A stretch of DNA of 64,000 nucleotides from Syntrophales bacterium (lineage in GTDB: Bacteria; Desulfobacterota; Syntrophia; Syntrophales; UBA5619), in NCBI GenBank assembly GCA_023229765.1, contig JALNYO010000020.1, positions 3,564-67,563 of the forward strand. The letters run 5' to 3'. Of this stretch, positions 42,768 through 51,888 are shown piece by piece. A model generated the notes under the pieces. That model did not search any database, was not told the DNA's origin, and worked only from the letters and a program-made list of their open reading frames with translations. The stretch's first letter is position 1. Each line of letters starts with the position of its first letter. Position numbers and translations under genes: made by a program.

Positions 42768-44084
42768 ATGAAAAGGGTTATTAATTTAGGACTTATCGGT
42801 TTTGGCACAATAGGTACAGGTGTAATCAAGCTGCTCCAGAAAAACGGCGAACTGATCGCCGGACGACTTGGCGCGGAGATTCGACTGAAGAGAATAGCGG
42901 ATCTCGACATCACCACCCCCCGGGGGGTCGATATCCCGGAGGGTATTCTGACAACAAAAGCAGACGACATCCTCAATGACCCGGAAATCGACATTGTCAT
43001 CGAGCTGATGGGTGGATACGAGCCGGCCCGCACCTTTATCCTGAAGGCGATGGACAACAAAAAACACATTTGCACAGCAAATAAGGCGCTTTTGGCGACT
43101 TATGGGGACGATATTTTCCGGAGTGCGCATAGAAACGGTGTCAATATCGGCTTTGAGCCCAGCGTGGGCGGCACGATCCCGGTCATCAAAACGATCAAGG
43201 AGAGTCTGATCGGCAACCGGATCGAATCGATCATGGCGATTGTCAACGGAACGTCAAACTTTATCCTCAGCAAAATGACCGATGAGGGCGGTTCCTTTGA
43301 GACTGTCCTTAAAGAAGCGCAGACACTTGGCTTTGCAGAAGCCAATCCGACCTTTGACATCGAAGGAGTGGATGCCGCGCACAAGCTTGCCATTCTTCTT
43401 TCCCTTTCCTATGGGAAGAGGGTGTGCCTTGAAGATCTGCACAGGGAAGGGATAGCGAGTATTGGCGAACAGGATATCGCTTTTGCCAGGGAGCTCGGCT
43501 ATCGGATAAAATTGCTTGCTATCGCCATCCGGAGGGGTGAATTAATCGAGGCGAGACTACACCCGACGATGGTTCCGTTTGGTCACCTTCTTGCCAATGT
43601 CAACAGCAATTTCAACGCCTTTCATATCATAGGCGATGCAGCTGATTCCGTGTTTCTCTATGGCCAGGGGGCGGGTATGATGCCGACGGCGAGCGCCGTT
43701 ATCAGCGACGTGGTCGATATCGCCCGGGATATCATCAAGGGGAGCGCGGGACGGGTTCCGCCCCGGGTCTTTGACGAAGAAAAAATAAGCGATATCAATC
43801 TTTTGCCCTTTGAAGAGATTATCACCAATTATTATTTTCGTTTTTCAGTTGCCGACCGACCGGGTGTCCTTTCCCGCATCTCCGGCATCCTCGGACAGAA
43901 CAACATCAGCATTGCTGTGGTGATCCAAAAGGGACGAAGGCAGAATGGCGCCGTTCCAATTGTAATGACTACCTACAAAGCCAAGGAGCGTCATGTCCAA
44001 AAGGCTCTTGCGGAGATTGATACGCTTGATGTCGTGATGGGAAAAACCATGCTGATTAGAATTGAGGATGATAAACTTTCATGA
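42768..44084 (+). CDS. hom: Homoserine dehydrogenase
   Basis: Reduces aspartate semialdehyde to homoserine for threonine and methionine synthesis; 438 residues. NAD(P) motif GLIGFGTIGTGV, catalytic core VGGTIPVIKTIKESLIGN and GTSNFILSKM, EANPTFDIEGVDAAHK, and a C-terminal ACT domain (about 355-430, YFRFSVADRPGVLSRISGIL) for feedback control by threonine. Its stop overlaps the start of the following gene (ATGA, 44081-44084). Confidence 0.96.
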   Translation: MKRVINLGLIGFGTIGTGVIKLLQKNGELIAGRLGAEIRLKRIADLDITTPRGVDIPEGILTTKADDILNDPEIDIVIELMGGYEPARTFILKAMDNKKHICTANKALLATYGDDIFRSAHRNGVNIGFEPSVGGTIPVIKTIKESLIGNRIESIMAIVNGTSNFILSKMTDEGGSFETVLKEAQTLGFAEANPTFDIEGVDAAHKLAILLSLSYGKRVCLEDLHREGIASIGEQDIAFARELGYRIKLLAIAIRRGELIEARLHPTMVPFGHLLANVNSNFNAFHIIGDAADSVFLYGQGAGMMPTASAVISDVVDIARDIIKGSAGRVPPRVFDEEKISDINLLPFEEIITNYYFRFSVADRPGVLSRISGILGQNNISIAVVIQKGRRQNGAVPIVMTTYKAKERHVQKALAEIDTLDVVMGKTMLIRIEDDKLS

Positions 44085-45298
44085 AATACATAGTGTTACT
44101 GGGAGACGGGATGGCAGATTACCCCATTGACTCCCTGCAAGGGAAAACCCCGCTCGAATACGCCTACACCCCCAATATGGACAGGATCGCAGCGGAGGGA
44201 ACGTTGAGCCTGATCGACACAATTCCCTTGGGGCTTGCCCCCGGAAGCGATGTGGCGAATCTTGCCGTCCTCGGTTATGATTCCCGTGTCTTTTATTCGG
44301 GAAGGGCGCCGCTCGAGGCGGCCAATATGGGGGTCCAGCTTGCGTCGGAGGATGTCGCCTTTCGTTGCAATCTTGTGACATTAAGCGACTCTGCGGAGCC
44401 GGTTATGGAGGATTTTACTGCCGGCCATATCTCCTCTGCGGAGGCGGCACCCATTATAAATGATTTGAACGCTGCGCTGGGCTCGGAACAGTTCCGGTTT
44501 CATCCCGGCGTCGGGTATCGGCACCTGTTGGTGTGGCACGGAGGAGAGCCTGGCATGAAGACGACTCCGCCTCACGACATCACCGGCCAAAAGGTTGCGC
44601 CGTATCTGCCCAGCGGGGAGGGCGCTCTGGAGATATCCCGTCTGATGAAGCTATCCCAGGAGTTTCTTGCCGATTACCCGCTTAACCGGGAACGACTAGC
44701 GAAGGGGCTGAAACCAGTAACGTCTATCTGGCTTTGGGGGCAGGGGAGGGCGCCCCTGATTCAAAAAATGACGGAGAGATTTCAAATTACAGGCGGGATG
44801 ATATCCGCCGTTGATCTGCTGAACGGAATCGGGGTTTATGCCGGGCTCGAGGTCCTCAAAGTCAAGGGGGCAACCGGCTACACCGATACCAATTATGTCG
44901 GCAAGGCCGAAATGGCATTGTCTGCGCTCCAGAATCTCGATTTTGTCTTTCTCCACGTCGAATCCCCTGACGAGATGGGGCACGAAGGAAATCTCAGTGG
45001 GAAGATAATGGCGATTGAGGATTTCGATAAGAAGGTTGTTGGTACAATCCTTGACGGGATTCCCCTGCTTGGTGAATACCGGGTTGCCGTTTTAAGCGAC
45101 CATCGGACTCCGATTGCGCTAAAAACCCATATTGCCGATCCGAGCCCACTGGCGTTTCTCTCTTCCCGACCCGGTGAAAATCAGGGCCGGGGAGTTTCGT
45201 TTGGGGAAACCAGCGCTCATAATTCCGGCAACATGGTATCGCCCGGATATAGATTCATGGAACATTTTATCGGTGGTTTGGAGAGGCTCTTTGAATAG
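44081..45298 (+). CDS. Archaeal-type phosphoglycerate-mutase-like protein, proposed homoserine kinase
   Basis: A 405-residue alkaline-phosphatase-superfamily protein of the ApgM type: LLGDGMADYP, TPLEYAYTPNMDRIAAEGT, APGSDVANLAVLGYD, GRAPLEAANMGV, and metal ligands in HVESPDEMGHEG and LSDHRTP. Many such genes are named 2,3-bisphosphoglycerate-independent phosphoglycerate mutase, but a subgroup next to hom has been proposed to be a homoserine kinase. Here it is translationally coupled to hom, and no thrB occurs in the window, which supports the homoserine kinase reading. Both activities remain possible. Confidence 0.82.
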   Translation: MKYIVLLGDGMADYPIDSLQGKTPLEYAYTPNMDRIAAEGTLSLIDTIPLGLAPGSDVANLAVLGYDSRVFYSGRAPLEAANMGVQLASEDVAFRCNLVTLSDSAEPVMEDFTAGHISSAEAAPIINDLNAALGSEQFRFHPGVGYRHLLVWHGGEPGMKTTPPHDITGQKVAPYLPSGEGALEISRLMKLSQEFLADYPLNRERLAKGLKPVTSIWLWGQGRAPLIQKMTERFQITGGMISAVDLLNGIGVYAGLEVLKVKGATGYTDTNYVGKAEMALSALQNLDFVFLHVESPDEMGHEGNLSGKIMAIEDFDKKVVGTILDGIPLLGEYRVAVLSDHRTPIALKTHIADPSPLAFLSSRPGENQGRGVSFGETSAHNSGNMVSPGYRFMEHFIGGLERLFE

Positions 45299-45707
45299 AA
45301 GCCCGCTGAAAATTAGAGTCATTTACGCGGACACCGATGCGATGGGTATTGTCTATCACACCAATTACATCCGCTGGTTCGAAATAGGAAGAACCGAGCT
45401 TTTTCGCGATCTTGGGATTGTTTATAAGGACCTTGAAGCATCAGGATGCAATCTGCCCGTAACCCAGGCCTACTGTCATTACCACCTGCCTGCCCGCTAT
45501 GATGATCTGGTTCTTTTGGAAACCGAGATAGACTTTATTAAGCGGGCCAGTATTAAATTTACCCACAAGATATGGGACGAAGCGCATATCAATTTGCTGA
45601 CCGAGGGCTATACTGTGCATGCCTGCACCGACCGCACCGGAAAAATTATCCGCATGCCGGCCATAATAACCGACAAACTCAGAACATTTGTTAATAATCC
45701 GCATTAA
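45291..45707 (+). CDS. YbgC-like acyl-CoA thioesterase
   Basis: A 138-residue hot-dog fold thioesterase. The 4-hydroxybenzoyl-CoA thioesterase/YbgC active site is YADTDAMGIVYHTNYIRW with the catalytic Asp. I start at TTG 45291, overlapping the end of the previous gene by eight bases and following GGAGAGG; this gives the family's normal length. YbgC proteins are often tied to the Tol-Pal system, but no tol genes are near, so a role in acyl-CoA turnover is as likely. Confidence 0.85.
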   Translation: MNRSPLKIRVIYADTDAMGIVYHTNYIRWFEIGRTELFRDLGIVYKDLEASGCNLPVTQAYCHYHLPARYDDLVLLETEIDFIKRASIKFTHKIWDEAHINLLTEGYTVHACTDRTGKIIRMPAIITDKLRTFVNNPH

Positions 45708-45751
45708 CACGGATATCTTTTAAACGATTAATCACGCCGTAAAGGAGAGAA

Positions 45752-46438
45752 TTGAAAATAATGACAAATAAGTTAGAAAAAAAAGAACTCGAAGAACCTG
45801 ACAAGCTCACTATTTTATTCACTAAAATAAGATCATTTGTCGAAACCCACCGGAGTAAAATATATCTTGGAGCAGGGATAGCGGTCGTCATCTTTCTCAT
45901 TGCCGGCGGCTTTTATCTCTATCAGGCAAATTACGAAAACAGAGCAGCCGGATTTTACAATGGGATATTGACGGCCCAAATGAAAGCGGGTTCCCCCGCC
46001 GGCGACGAAGCATTGACGAAAGGATTGAAGGAACTACTCTCCAAATATCCGCGGAGCAATGCCGCTTCTCTCGGTCACTATCGCCTGGGGAATTTATATT
46101 ACAACCGTCGCGCTTATGATGAGGCGGAGGCCTCCTATCATGCGTTTATCAAAAGCGCTTCTTCCGATAACGATTTAATCGCCCTTGCCTATAATGGTTT
46201 GGGCGCATGCGCAGAACAAAAAAAAGACCTTAAAAAGGCCCTGGAATTTTATGATCTGGCGATGAAAACGAAGGCCGGTTCATCGTTTGAAAGTATAAAT
46301 TACTCAAATATTGCGAGAATTTACGAGGAATTGAAGGATAACAAGAAGGCCGTTGAGTTCTATCAGAAGGCGCTTTTGAAAACAACTGATCCGGCGAGGA
46401 GCATCTTGATAAAAAGAAAGCTGTCGCTATTGAGTTGA
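45752..46438 (+). CDS. Membrane-anchored TPR protein (YfgM-like)
   Basis: A 228-residue protein with a charged cytoplasmic start, one membrane helix (about residues 33-54, IYLGAGIAVVIFLIAGGFYLY) and a periplasmic tetratricopeptide region with at least three repeats (e.g. GHYRLGNLYYNRRAYDEAEASYHAF, truncated here to its core). It resembles YfgM, the SecYEG-associated chaperone helper. A TTG start at 45752 is four bases after AGGAG; ATG 45761 is the alternative. It precedes a DnaJ-like gene, which fits a folding role. Confidence 0.75.
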   Translation: MKIMTNKLEKKELEEPDKLTILFTKIRSFVETHRSKIYLGAGIAVVIFLIAGGFYLYQANYENRAAGFYNGILTAQMKAGSPAGDEALTKGLKELLSKYPRSNAASLGHYRLGNLYYNRRAYDEAEASYHAFIKSASSDNDLIALAYNGLGACAEQKKDLKKALEFYDLAMKTKAGSSFESINYSNIARIYEELKDNKKAVEFYQKALLKTTDPARSILIKRKLSLLS

Positions 46439-46470
46439 TTTTGACGTCTTCTTTTTAAAAGGTGAAATTT

Positions 46471-47409
46471 ATGACGGAAGATTACTATAAGACGCTGGGT
46501 ATAGAAAAAGGGGTTGATCAGGAAGAGGTAAAGAAGGCCTACCGGAAACTGGCGATGAAGTATCATCCCGACAAAAACCCCAATAACCGCGAGGCGGAAG
46601 AAAAATTTAAGAAAATCAGCGAGGCGTACGCCGTGTTAAGCGACGCTGAAAAGCGCAAGCAGTACGATACCTATGGCTCTGATCAGTTCAGTCAGCGCTA
46701 CAGTCAGGAAGACATCTTCCGCAATGTGGATCTCAATGAGATCTTGAAGGGTTTTGGATTTGGCGGTATGGGCGGCGGGTTTCGCAGTACCGGCAGGCGG
46801 GGCGGCTTCAGTTTTCAAACGGGAGGAGGAGCCTACGATGATCGCTTCAGAGGGGGACAATCCGCTTACTCTGTGCCGCAAAAAGGGGAGGACTTGCATT
46901 ACAATCTTTCCATTACGCTCGAAGAGGCTGTTGCGGGTGCGGAAAAACAGATTTCCCTCCGCAGTGAAAACGGGATCAATGAAATAACGGTAAAAATTCC
47001 CGCCGGCATCAATACCGGCAAGAAGCTGCGGCTCTCCGGAAAAGGCTACCCGGGAACAAACAACGGTTCCAATGGCGATTTATACCTGAACATTAATGTA
47101 CTTCCTCATCCGCTGTTCGCCCGGGATGGAAATGACATATACATTGAAAAAACGATATCATTCACCCAGGCTGCTTTGGGAGGCAGCATCGAAGTCCCGA
47201 CGATCGATGGTTCTGTTAAAAGGCTTAAAGTTCCGTCAGGGACGCAGTGCGGCGCCAAGATCCGTCTGAAGGGTTTGGGAATTCCCCCCCTCAAAGGATC
47301 TGGCACAGCGCATGGAGACCAGTTTGTAAAGATCAACATTGAGGTTCCCAGAAAGCTTTCCGCAAGCCAGACGAGTTTGATCAAAAAACTGGCTGAGGAA
47401 GGGATTTGA
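46471..47409 (+). CDS. cbpA: CbpA-like DnaJ co-chaperone
   Basis: A 312-residue J-domain protein lacking the zinc-finger domain, hence CbpA rather than DnaJ. The J domain (residues 1-70) has the HPD motif in MKYHPDKNPNNREAE; a glycine-rich linker (about 90-140) and the paired C-terminal substrate-binding domains follow (KGEDLHYNLSITLEEA, GDLYLNINVLPHPLF). Start ATG 46471 has AAAAGG eight bases upstream. It stimulates DnaK. Confidence 0.9.
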   Translation: MTEDYYKTLGIEKGVDQEEVKKAYRKLAMKYHPDKNPNNREAEEKFKKISEAYAVLSDAEKRKQYDTYGSDQFSQRYSQEDIFRNVDLNEILKGFGFGGMGGGFRSTGRRGGFSFQTGGGAYDDRFRGGQSAYSVPQKGEDLHYNLSITLEEAVAGAEKQISLRSENGINEITVKIPAGINTGKKLRLSGKGYPGTNNGSNGDLYLNINVLPHPLFARDGNDIYIEKTISFTQAALGGSIEVPTIDGSVKRLKVPSGTQCGAKIRLKGLGIPPLKGSGTAHGDQFVKINIEVPRKLSASQTSLIKKLAEEGI

Positions 47410-47494
47410 TTAATTGCCTATAAGATATGTTATGTAAACTTAAGCCGATACATTTTAAAATCAGACCCCTTTTGACGTTTTACGCGGTTGGGAA

Positions 47495-47541
47495 TGTAGC
47501 TACTCCGGTTGATTAGACAGACTAGCCCCTGAGTAGTTACA
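47495..47541. repeat. Inverted repeat in the cbpA-UPF0280 gap
   Basis: TGTAGCTACTC (47495-47505) and GAGTAGTTACA (47531-47541) are fully pairable with one G-U, around a 25-nt loop. No T-run follows on either strand, so it is not a typical terminator. It may be the end of a lost insertion element. Confidence 0.4.
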
Positions 47542-47574
47542 AATAAAGTGCAATAAGACTGATAATCGGAAGGA

Positions 47575-48315
47575 TTATGTTTCCAGCATAGTGATATCGC
47601 CGATCGCCCCGAGATGTTCCCCGACAATTATCACTATCCCCAGCACGCCGCCTATTTTCATTCCTTGCTCAAGAACCGCCTTGATATCCCTTACAGATTT
47701 CACCATATTGCCGACTGCGGTTGCTGCTGCGTCGGCAAGGGCTGCCGATTTGGCCTTCACACAACAGACGTCCGCTTTGCCAAAGCTTAGCGAGTGTCCC
47801 ACCGTTCCCGACGAGGTGCAGATGCCAATGGGCATCTCTTCTTGTTTTATATGAATTGCCACACGCTCGCTTAGTGGAGATTCTCCTGCGAAAATTCCGA
47901 TTTGTATGTCACTTGCTGTATCAGCGTAGATGTCTCCGCCGTTTTCTATTATTACATTGCGCGAGTATTTTCTAAGCTCTCTTCCCACATATTCCGCTAT
48001 TGTGCCGGCGACTGCCGCCATCGGGCCTACCCCTGCCTCCCTTGAGGCTTGCAGCATTTCGCTTACCGGCGATGGAGGCATTATCTCAAAATTAATCGGT
48101 TTCAGAGAGGTTAGAAAATCAGGATGGTCTTTTATGCATGCCTCAATTATCTGGCGGGCTTTGTATAATGAAGTCAGGGATTCTTGTGCAAGGTCGTAGT
48201 CAGCACTGACAAATATATCAGACTCTTCAATACTTACATTAAATACTTTAAGGTTGTTCTTTACTATGTTGTTACGATAAGCGCGAATAAGATAATCTGC
48301 CGGTTTTTTCTCCAT
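47575..48315 (-). CDS. UPF0280/ApbE-like protein
   Basis: A 246-residue member of the UPF0280 group, related to the FAD:protein FMN transferase ApbE. The family core is visible in GVGPMAAVAGTIAEYVGREL, VIIENGGDIYA and ICTSSGTVGHSLSFGKAD. It has no signal peptide, unlike most ApbE proteins. No function is established for the group; flavin attachment or phosphate-ester chemistry is only suggested by fold. It lies 96 bp downstream of dnaE on the same strand. Confidence 0.85.
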   Translation of the reverse strand: MEKKPADYLIRAYRNNIVKNNLKVFNVSIEESDIFVSADYDLAQESLTSLYKARQIIEACIKDHPDFLTSLKPINFEIMPPSPVSEMLQASREAGVGPMAAVAGTIAEYVGRELRKYSRNVIIENGGDIYADTASDIQIGIFAGESPLSERVAIHIKQEEMPIGICTSSGTVGHSLSFGKADVCCVKAKSAALADAAATAVGNMVKSVRDIKAVLEQGMKIGGVLGIVIIVGEHLGAIGDITMLET

Positions 48316-48411
48316 GGCATCAAACCCTCATCCCCGGCGACAACTGATAGTTATTTCCCGCTATCCGCCTAAACACATACAGACTATCCACCTGTGCAGT
48401 TACCAAATTCG

Positions 48412-51400
48412 CTATACAAACTGCAGTGAACCGGCGCCCAGTATCCGTTCCGCTTCCGATCTCAGCGGTACGGAAAGATCGAGCTTCATATCCTCGCCCA
48501 AGTATATCAAGGTTTCGCACCTTGGCTCGACCAGCTTGATATATCCATCCAGCTTTCCCGAGTAGCGTTGGAGGCAGTGAAAGAGGGTTTCGATATCATC
48601 GGGAACGGTCTGTCTCATGTCAACCGTGAAATAGGCCGCGCTGTAGGATTTTTCCGCGGCTTCAGTCAGCAGTGTTACCTCGGAGGCGATCACCTTCACA
48701 TTCTCTTCCCCGGCGTCAATGACTCCCTTGATCAGCAGCGGCGCGTCGCCGTGCAGAAGTTGATAGCTGTTTTTATATGTTTCCGGGAAAACAATTATGT
48801 CAACCGAACCTTTCAAATCCTCCAAGAGGATGTAAGCCATCGTCTCTTTGCGCTTTGTCTGAACGTCGCGGATGCTGCTGACGATTCCGGCTATCATCAC
48901 CGCCTCGCGATCCGTTTTGGATCTCAGATTCGCTGAATCAGCCGTTACGATCATCCCGAGCCGTTCCTTGTAAGGTGAAAGGGGGTGGCCGCTGATATAG
49001 AAACCGATCGTCTCCTTTTCATAGGCGAGCAGATCCTTATGTTCCCATTCTGCCATTTCAGGAAGCGAGTTTTCTTTTTTTAAATTTATATTACCTGTAG
49101 TTGACGCTCTTTCTTCAAGTTGATCAAGAAGGTTTGTCTGATTGCTGTTTTTCTCCTTATGGCGCTTCTGCGCCTTCTCCATAATCTCTTCATAGAAGGT
49201 CATTAACTGGTTCCGGTTATTTCCAGTTGAATCAAACGCCCCGCACTTGATCAGGCTTTCGATAACCCTTTTATTGATCTTGCGGGGATCGATGCGATCG
49301 CAAAAATCAAAAAACGACGTAAACGGGCCGCTCTCATCTCTTGACTCGATTACCGAATCGACAGCGCCGGCCCCAACATTTTTCACCGCCGCAAGGCCAA
49401 ACCGAACGTGGTCTCCGGCGACGCTGAAGTCTCTCATTGACTCATTTATGTCCGGCGGGAGGACATTTATCCCCATCTCCCGGCAACTGCTGATATGACT
49501 TATGATCTTGTCGCGGTTATCCTTTTCGCTGGTTAAAAGCGCCGCGACAAATTCCGCCGGATAATGGGCCTTGACGTAGGCGGTTTGATAGGTGACTATC
49601 GCGTACGCTGTACTGTGCGATTTATTGAATCCATATTTCCCGAAGGTCTCCATCTGCTCCCATATTTTGAGGGCCTTTGCTTCGGGAATATTTTTACTCT
49701 TTGCTCCCGCGATGAACTTTGGCTTTTCCCGGTTTTCCATCTCATCGGTCTTCTTTTTGCTCATGACCTTGCGAAGCGTGTCGGCCTCAGAGAGTTTGTA
49801 GTTTCCGATGGCTACGGCGATCTGCATCACCTGTTCCTGATAGACGATAATGCCGTAAGTTTCTTTGAGAATTGCCTCCAGTTCGGGGGTTTCGTAAACG
49901 ATTCTGGTTCGGCCCTGCTTCCTGGCGATAAACTCCGGAATATTTTCCATTGGGCCGGGACGATAAAGGGCGATCAACGCGATTACGTCTTCAATGCAGT
50001 CCGGCTTCATCCGGATCAGCATATCCTTCATGCCGGAGCTTTCTAACTGAAAAACGCCATCGGTGTCCCCGCGCATCAGAAGCTCATACGTTGGGCGGTC
50101 ATCAAGAGGAAGGTTGTCGATATCGATCGCCACTCCCCTTCCCTCTTTCGCGAAACGAACGGCGTCACTGATAACGGTAAGTGTTTTCAGGCCCAGAAAA
50201 TCGAATTTCGTAAGCCCCACATCCGCCACTTCATTCATCGCAAACTGGGTAAAAACAATGTCTTCTTTCAGGCTTTTGGCAAGCGGGATTCTTTCTACAA
50301 GGGGGATGTCGGAGACTACCACCCCTGCCGCATGGATCGATGCATGGCGGTTCAGTCCCTCTAAAGTTTTTGAAAAATCCAGTAGCTTTTTAACCTGCGG
50401 ATTGTTTTTCTCTTCATCCTGAAGGCGTTTTTCGGATTTAATTGCATCCGCAAGTTTGATATTGAGAACGTTGGGGATTAATTTGGCAATCTTGTCAACC
50501 TCGCCATAAGGCATGCCCATCGCCCTGCCAACATCCCGGATAACGGCTCTGGCCTGCATTTTCCCAAAGGTAATGATTTTCGAAACCTTGTCCGCACCGT
50601 ATTTATCCGTCACATAATTGAATATCTGTTCCCTGCCTTCCGGGGCGAAATCGGTGTCGATATCGGGCATGGTGACCCTGTCCGGGTTGAGAAACCTCTC
50701 GAAAAAAAGGTTGTAACGGATTGGATCGACCTTAGTAATTCCGGTAGCTAAGGCAACCAGGCTGCCGGCGGCGGAGCCTCTTCCCGGTCCCACCGGAATG
50801 TTTTTTTCTCGCGCCTTTTCGATAAAATCGGCAACGATCAGAAAGTATCCCGGGAAACCCATTGTCCGGATCATCTCCAGCTCCTGTTCGAGCCTTTTTT
50901 CGTATGTTTCCCGGAGATTTTCCCTGCCGTCGCGAAGCAGATTCGGGAGAAGAGCCGCGAGTCCTGCACGCGCCTTTTGCTCCAGCCTGCCGTCTAACGT
51001 TTCGTCTGTGCCCACCTCCAGCGTCGGGAGATAAAACTTCCCGAATTCGAAGGAAATATTGCATCTGTCTGCTATTTTTCCTGTATTTTCAATGGCATCT
51101 GGGCAATAATTAAAGAGCCGCTTCATCTCTTCCGGGGAGCGGAAGTAGAACTGATCAGTGGAAAAACGCATCCGCTCAACATCTCGCAGTGTTTTGCCGG
51201 TTTGTATGCACAGGAGCACTTCTTGCGCCTCGGCGTCCTCCCGGTTGAGGTAATGGCAGTCGCAGGTGGCGACAAGCGGGATAGAATACTTGCGGCTCAG
51301 CTCAATCAAACCCTCGTTTGCCTGCTTCTGTTCGGGAATGCCGTTTTCCATGATTTCGAGAAAGAAATTCCCTTCGCCGAAAATGTCACGGTACTCCAGA

Positions 51401-51885
51401 GCCTGCCTGCCTGCCTCGTCCATATTTCCGTTAAGGATGGCTGAAGCGATTTCCCCATGAAGACAGGCGCTCATGCCGATGAGCCCTTCGTGATACTCGC
51501 GGAGAATCTCCTTATCTATCCGCGGCTTGTAGTAAAAACCCTCAAGAAACGCCAATGTAGATAATTTCATCAGGTTCTTGTATCCCTGCAGATTGGAGGC
51601 AAGAACGATCAGATGGTAGGCGTTTTCCCCCGGTCCAGAGCCGGCCCGATCGGTGCGTTTGTGCGGCGCCACGTACAGTTCGCAGCCGATGATCGGCTTT
51701 ACCCCATGTTTAGTGGCCTGTTTATAGAAATCGATCGTACCGTAGATATTACCGTGATCGGTCATTGCCACGGCCGGCATTCCGTACTCTTTTGCCTTCT
51801 GGAAAAGGTCGTCGAGACGGATCATCCCATCGAGCAGGCTGTAATGCGTGTGGACGTGCAGATGCACAAAATCGGAGAATCCCAT
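48412..51885 (-). CDS. dnaE: DNA polymerase III alpha subunit
   Basis: Replicative polymerase catalytic subunit, 1157 residues. The N-terminal PHP domain has FVHLHVHTHYSLLDGM and AMTDHGNIYG; the palm has GRGSAAGSLVALATGITKVD and the catalytic aspartates in MPDIDTDFAPEGRE; helix-hairpin-helix and OB domains follow (FYISGHPLSPYKERL, VMIAGIVSSIRDVQTKR). It starts three bases after the guaB stop, so it belongs to the dtd-guaB-dnaE transcript. Confidence 0.98.
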   Translation of the reverse strand: MGFSDFVHLHVHTHYSLLDGMIRLDDLFQKAKEYGMPAVAMTDHGNIYGTIDFYKQATKHGVKPIIGCELYVAPHKRTDRAGSGPGENAYHLIVLASNLQGYKNLMKLSTLAFLEGFYYKPRIDKEILREYHEGLIGMSACLHGEIASAILNGNMDEAGRQALEYRDIFGEGNFFLEIMENGIPEQKQANEGLIELSRKYSIPLVATCDCHYLNREDAEAQEVLLCIQTGKTLRDVERMRFSTDQFYFRSPEEMKRLFNYCPDAIENTGKIADRCNISFEFGKFYLPTLEVGTDETLDGRLEQKARAGLAALLPNLLRDGRENLRETYEKRLEQELEMIRTMGFPGYFLIVADFIEKAREKNIPVGPGRGSAAGSLVALATGITKVDPIRYNLFFERFLNPDRVTMPDIDTDFAPEGREQIFNYVTDKYGADKVSKIITFGKMQARAVIRDVGRAMGMPYGEVDKIAKLIPNVLNIKLADAIKSEKRLQDEEKNNPQVKKLLDFSKTLEGLNRHASIHAAGVVVSDIPLVERIPLAKSLKEDIVFTQFAMNEVADVGLTKFDFLGLKTLTVISDAVRFAKEGRGVAIDIDNLPLDDRPTYELLMRGDTDGVFQLESSGMKDMLIRMKPDCIEDVIALIALYRPGPMENIPEFIARKQGRTRIVYETPELEAILKETYGIIVYQEQVMQIAVAIGNYKLSEADTLRKVMSKKKTDEMENREKPKFIAGAKSKNIPEAKALKIWEQMETFGKYGFNKSHSTAYAIVTYQTAYVKAHYPAEFVAALLTSEKDNRDKIISHISSCREMGINVLPPDINESMRDFSVAGDHVRFGLAAVKNVGAGAVDSVIESRDESGPFTSFFDFCDRIDPRKINKRVIESLIKCGAFDSTGNNRNQLMTFYEEIMEKAQKRHKEKNSNQTNLLDQLEERASTTGNINLKKENSLPEMAEWEHKDLLAYEKETIGFYISGHPLSPYKERLGMIVTADSANLRSKTDREAVMIAGIVSSIRDVQTKRKETMAYILLEDLKGSVDIIVFPETYKNSYQLLHGDAPLLIKGVIDAGEENVKVIASEVTLLTEAAEKSYSAAYFTVDMRQTVPDDIETLFHCLQRYSGKLDGYIKLVEPRCETLIYLGEDMKLDLSVPLRSEAERILGAGSLQFV

Positions 51886-51888
51886 TGC

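Noticed and set aside
47410..47574. RNA gene in the cbpA-UPF0280 gap
   Set aside because: The inverted repeat does not fold into a tRNA or any small RNA I recognise.
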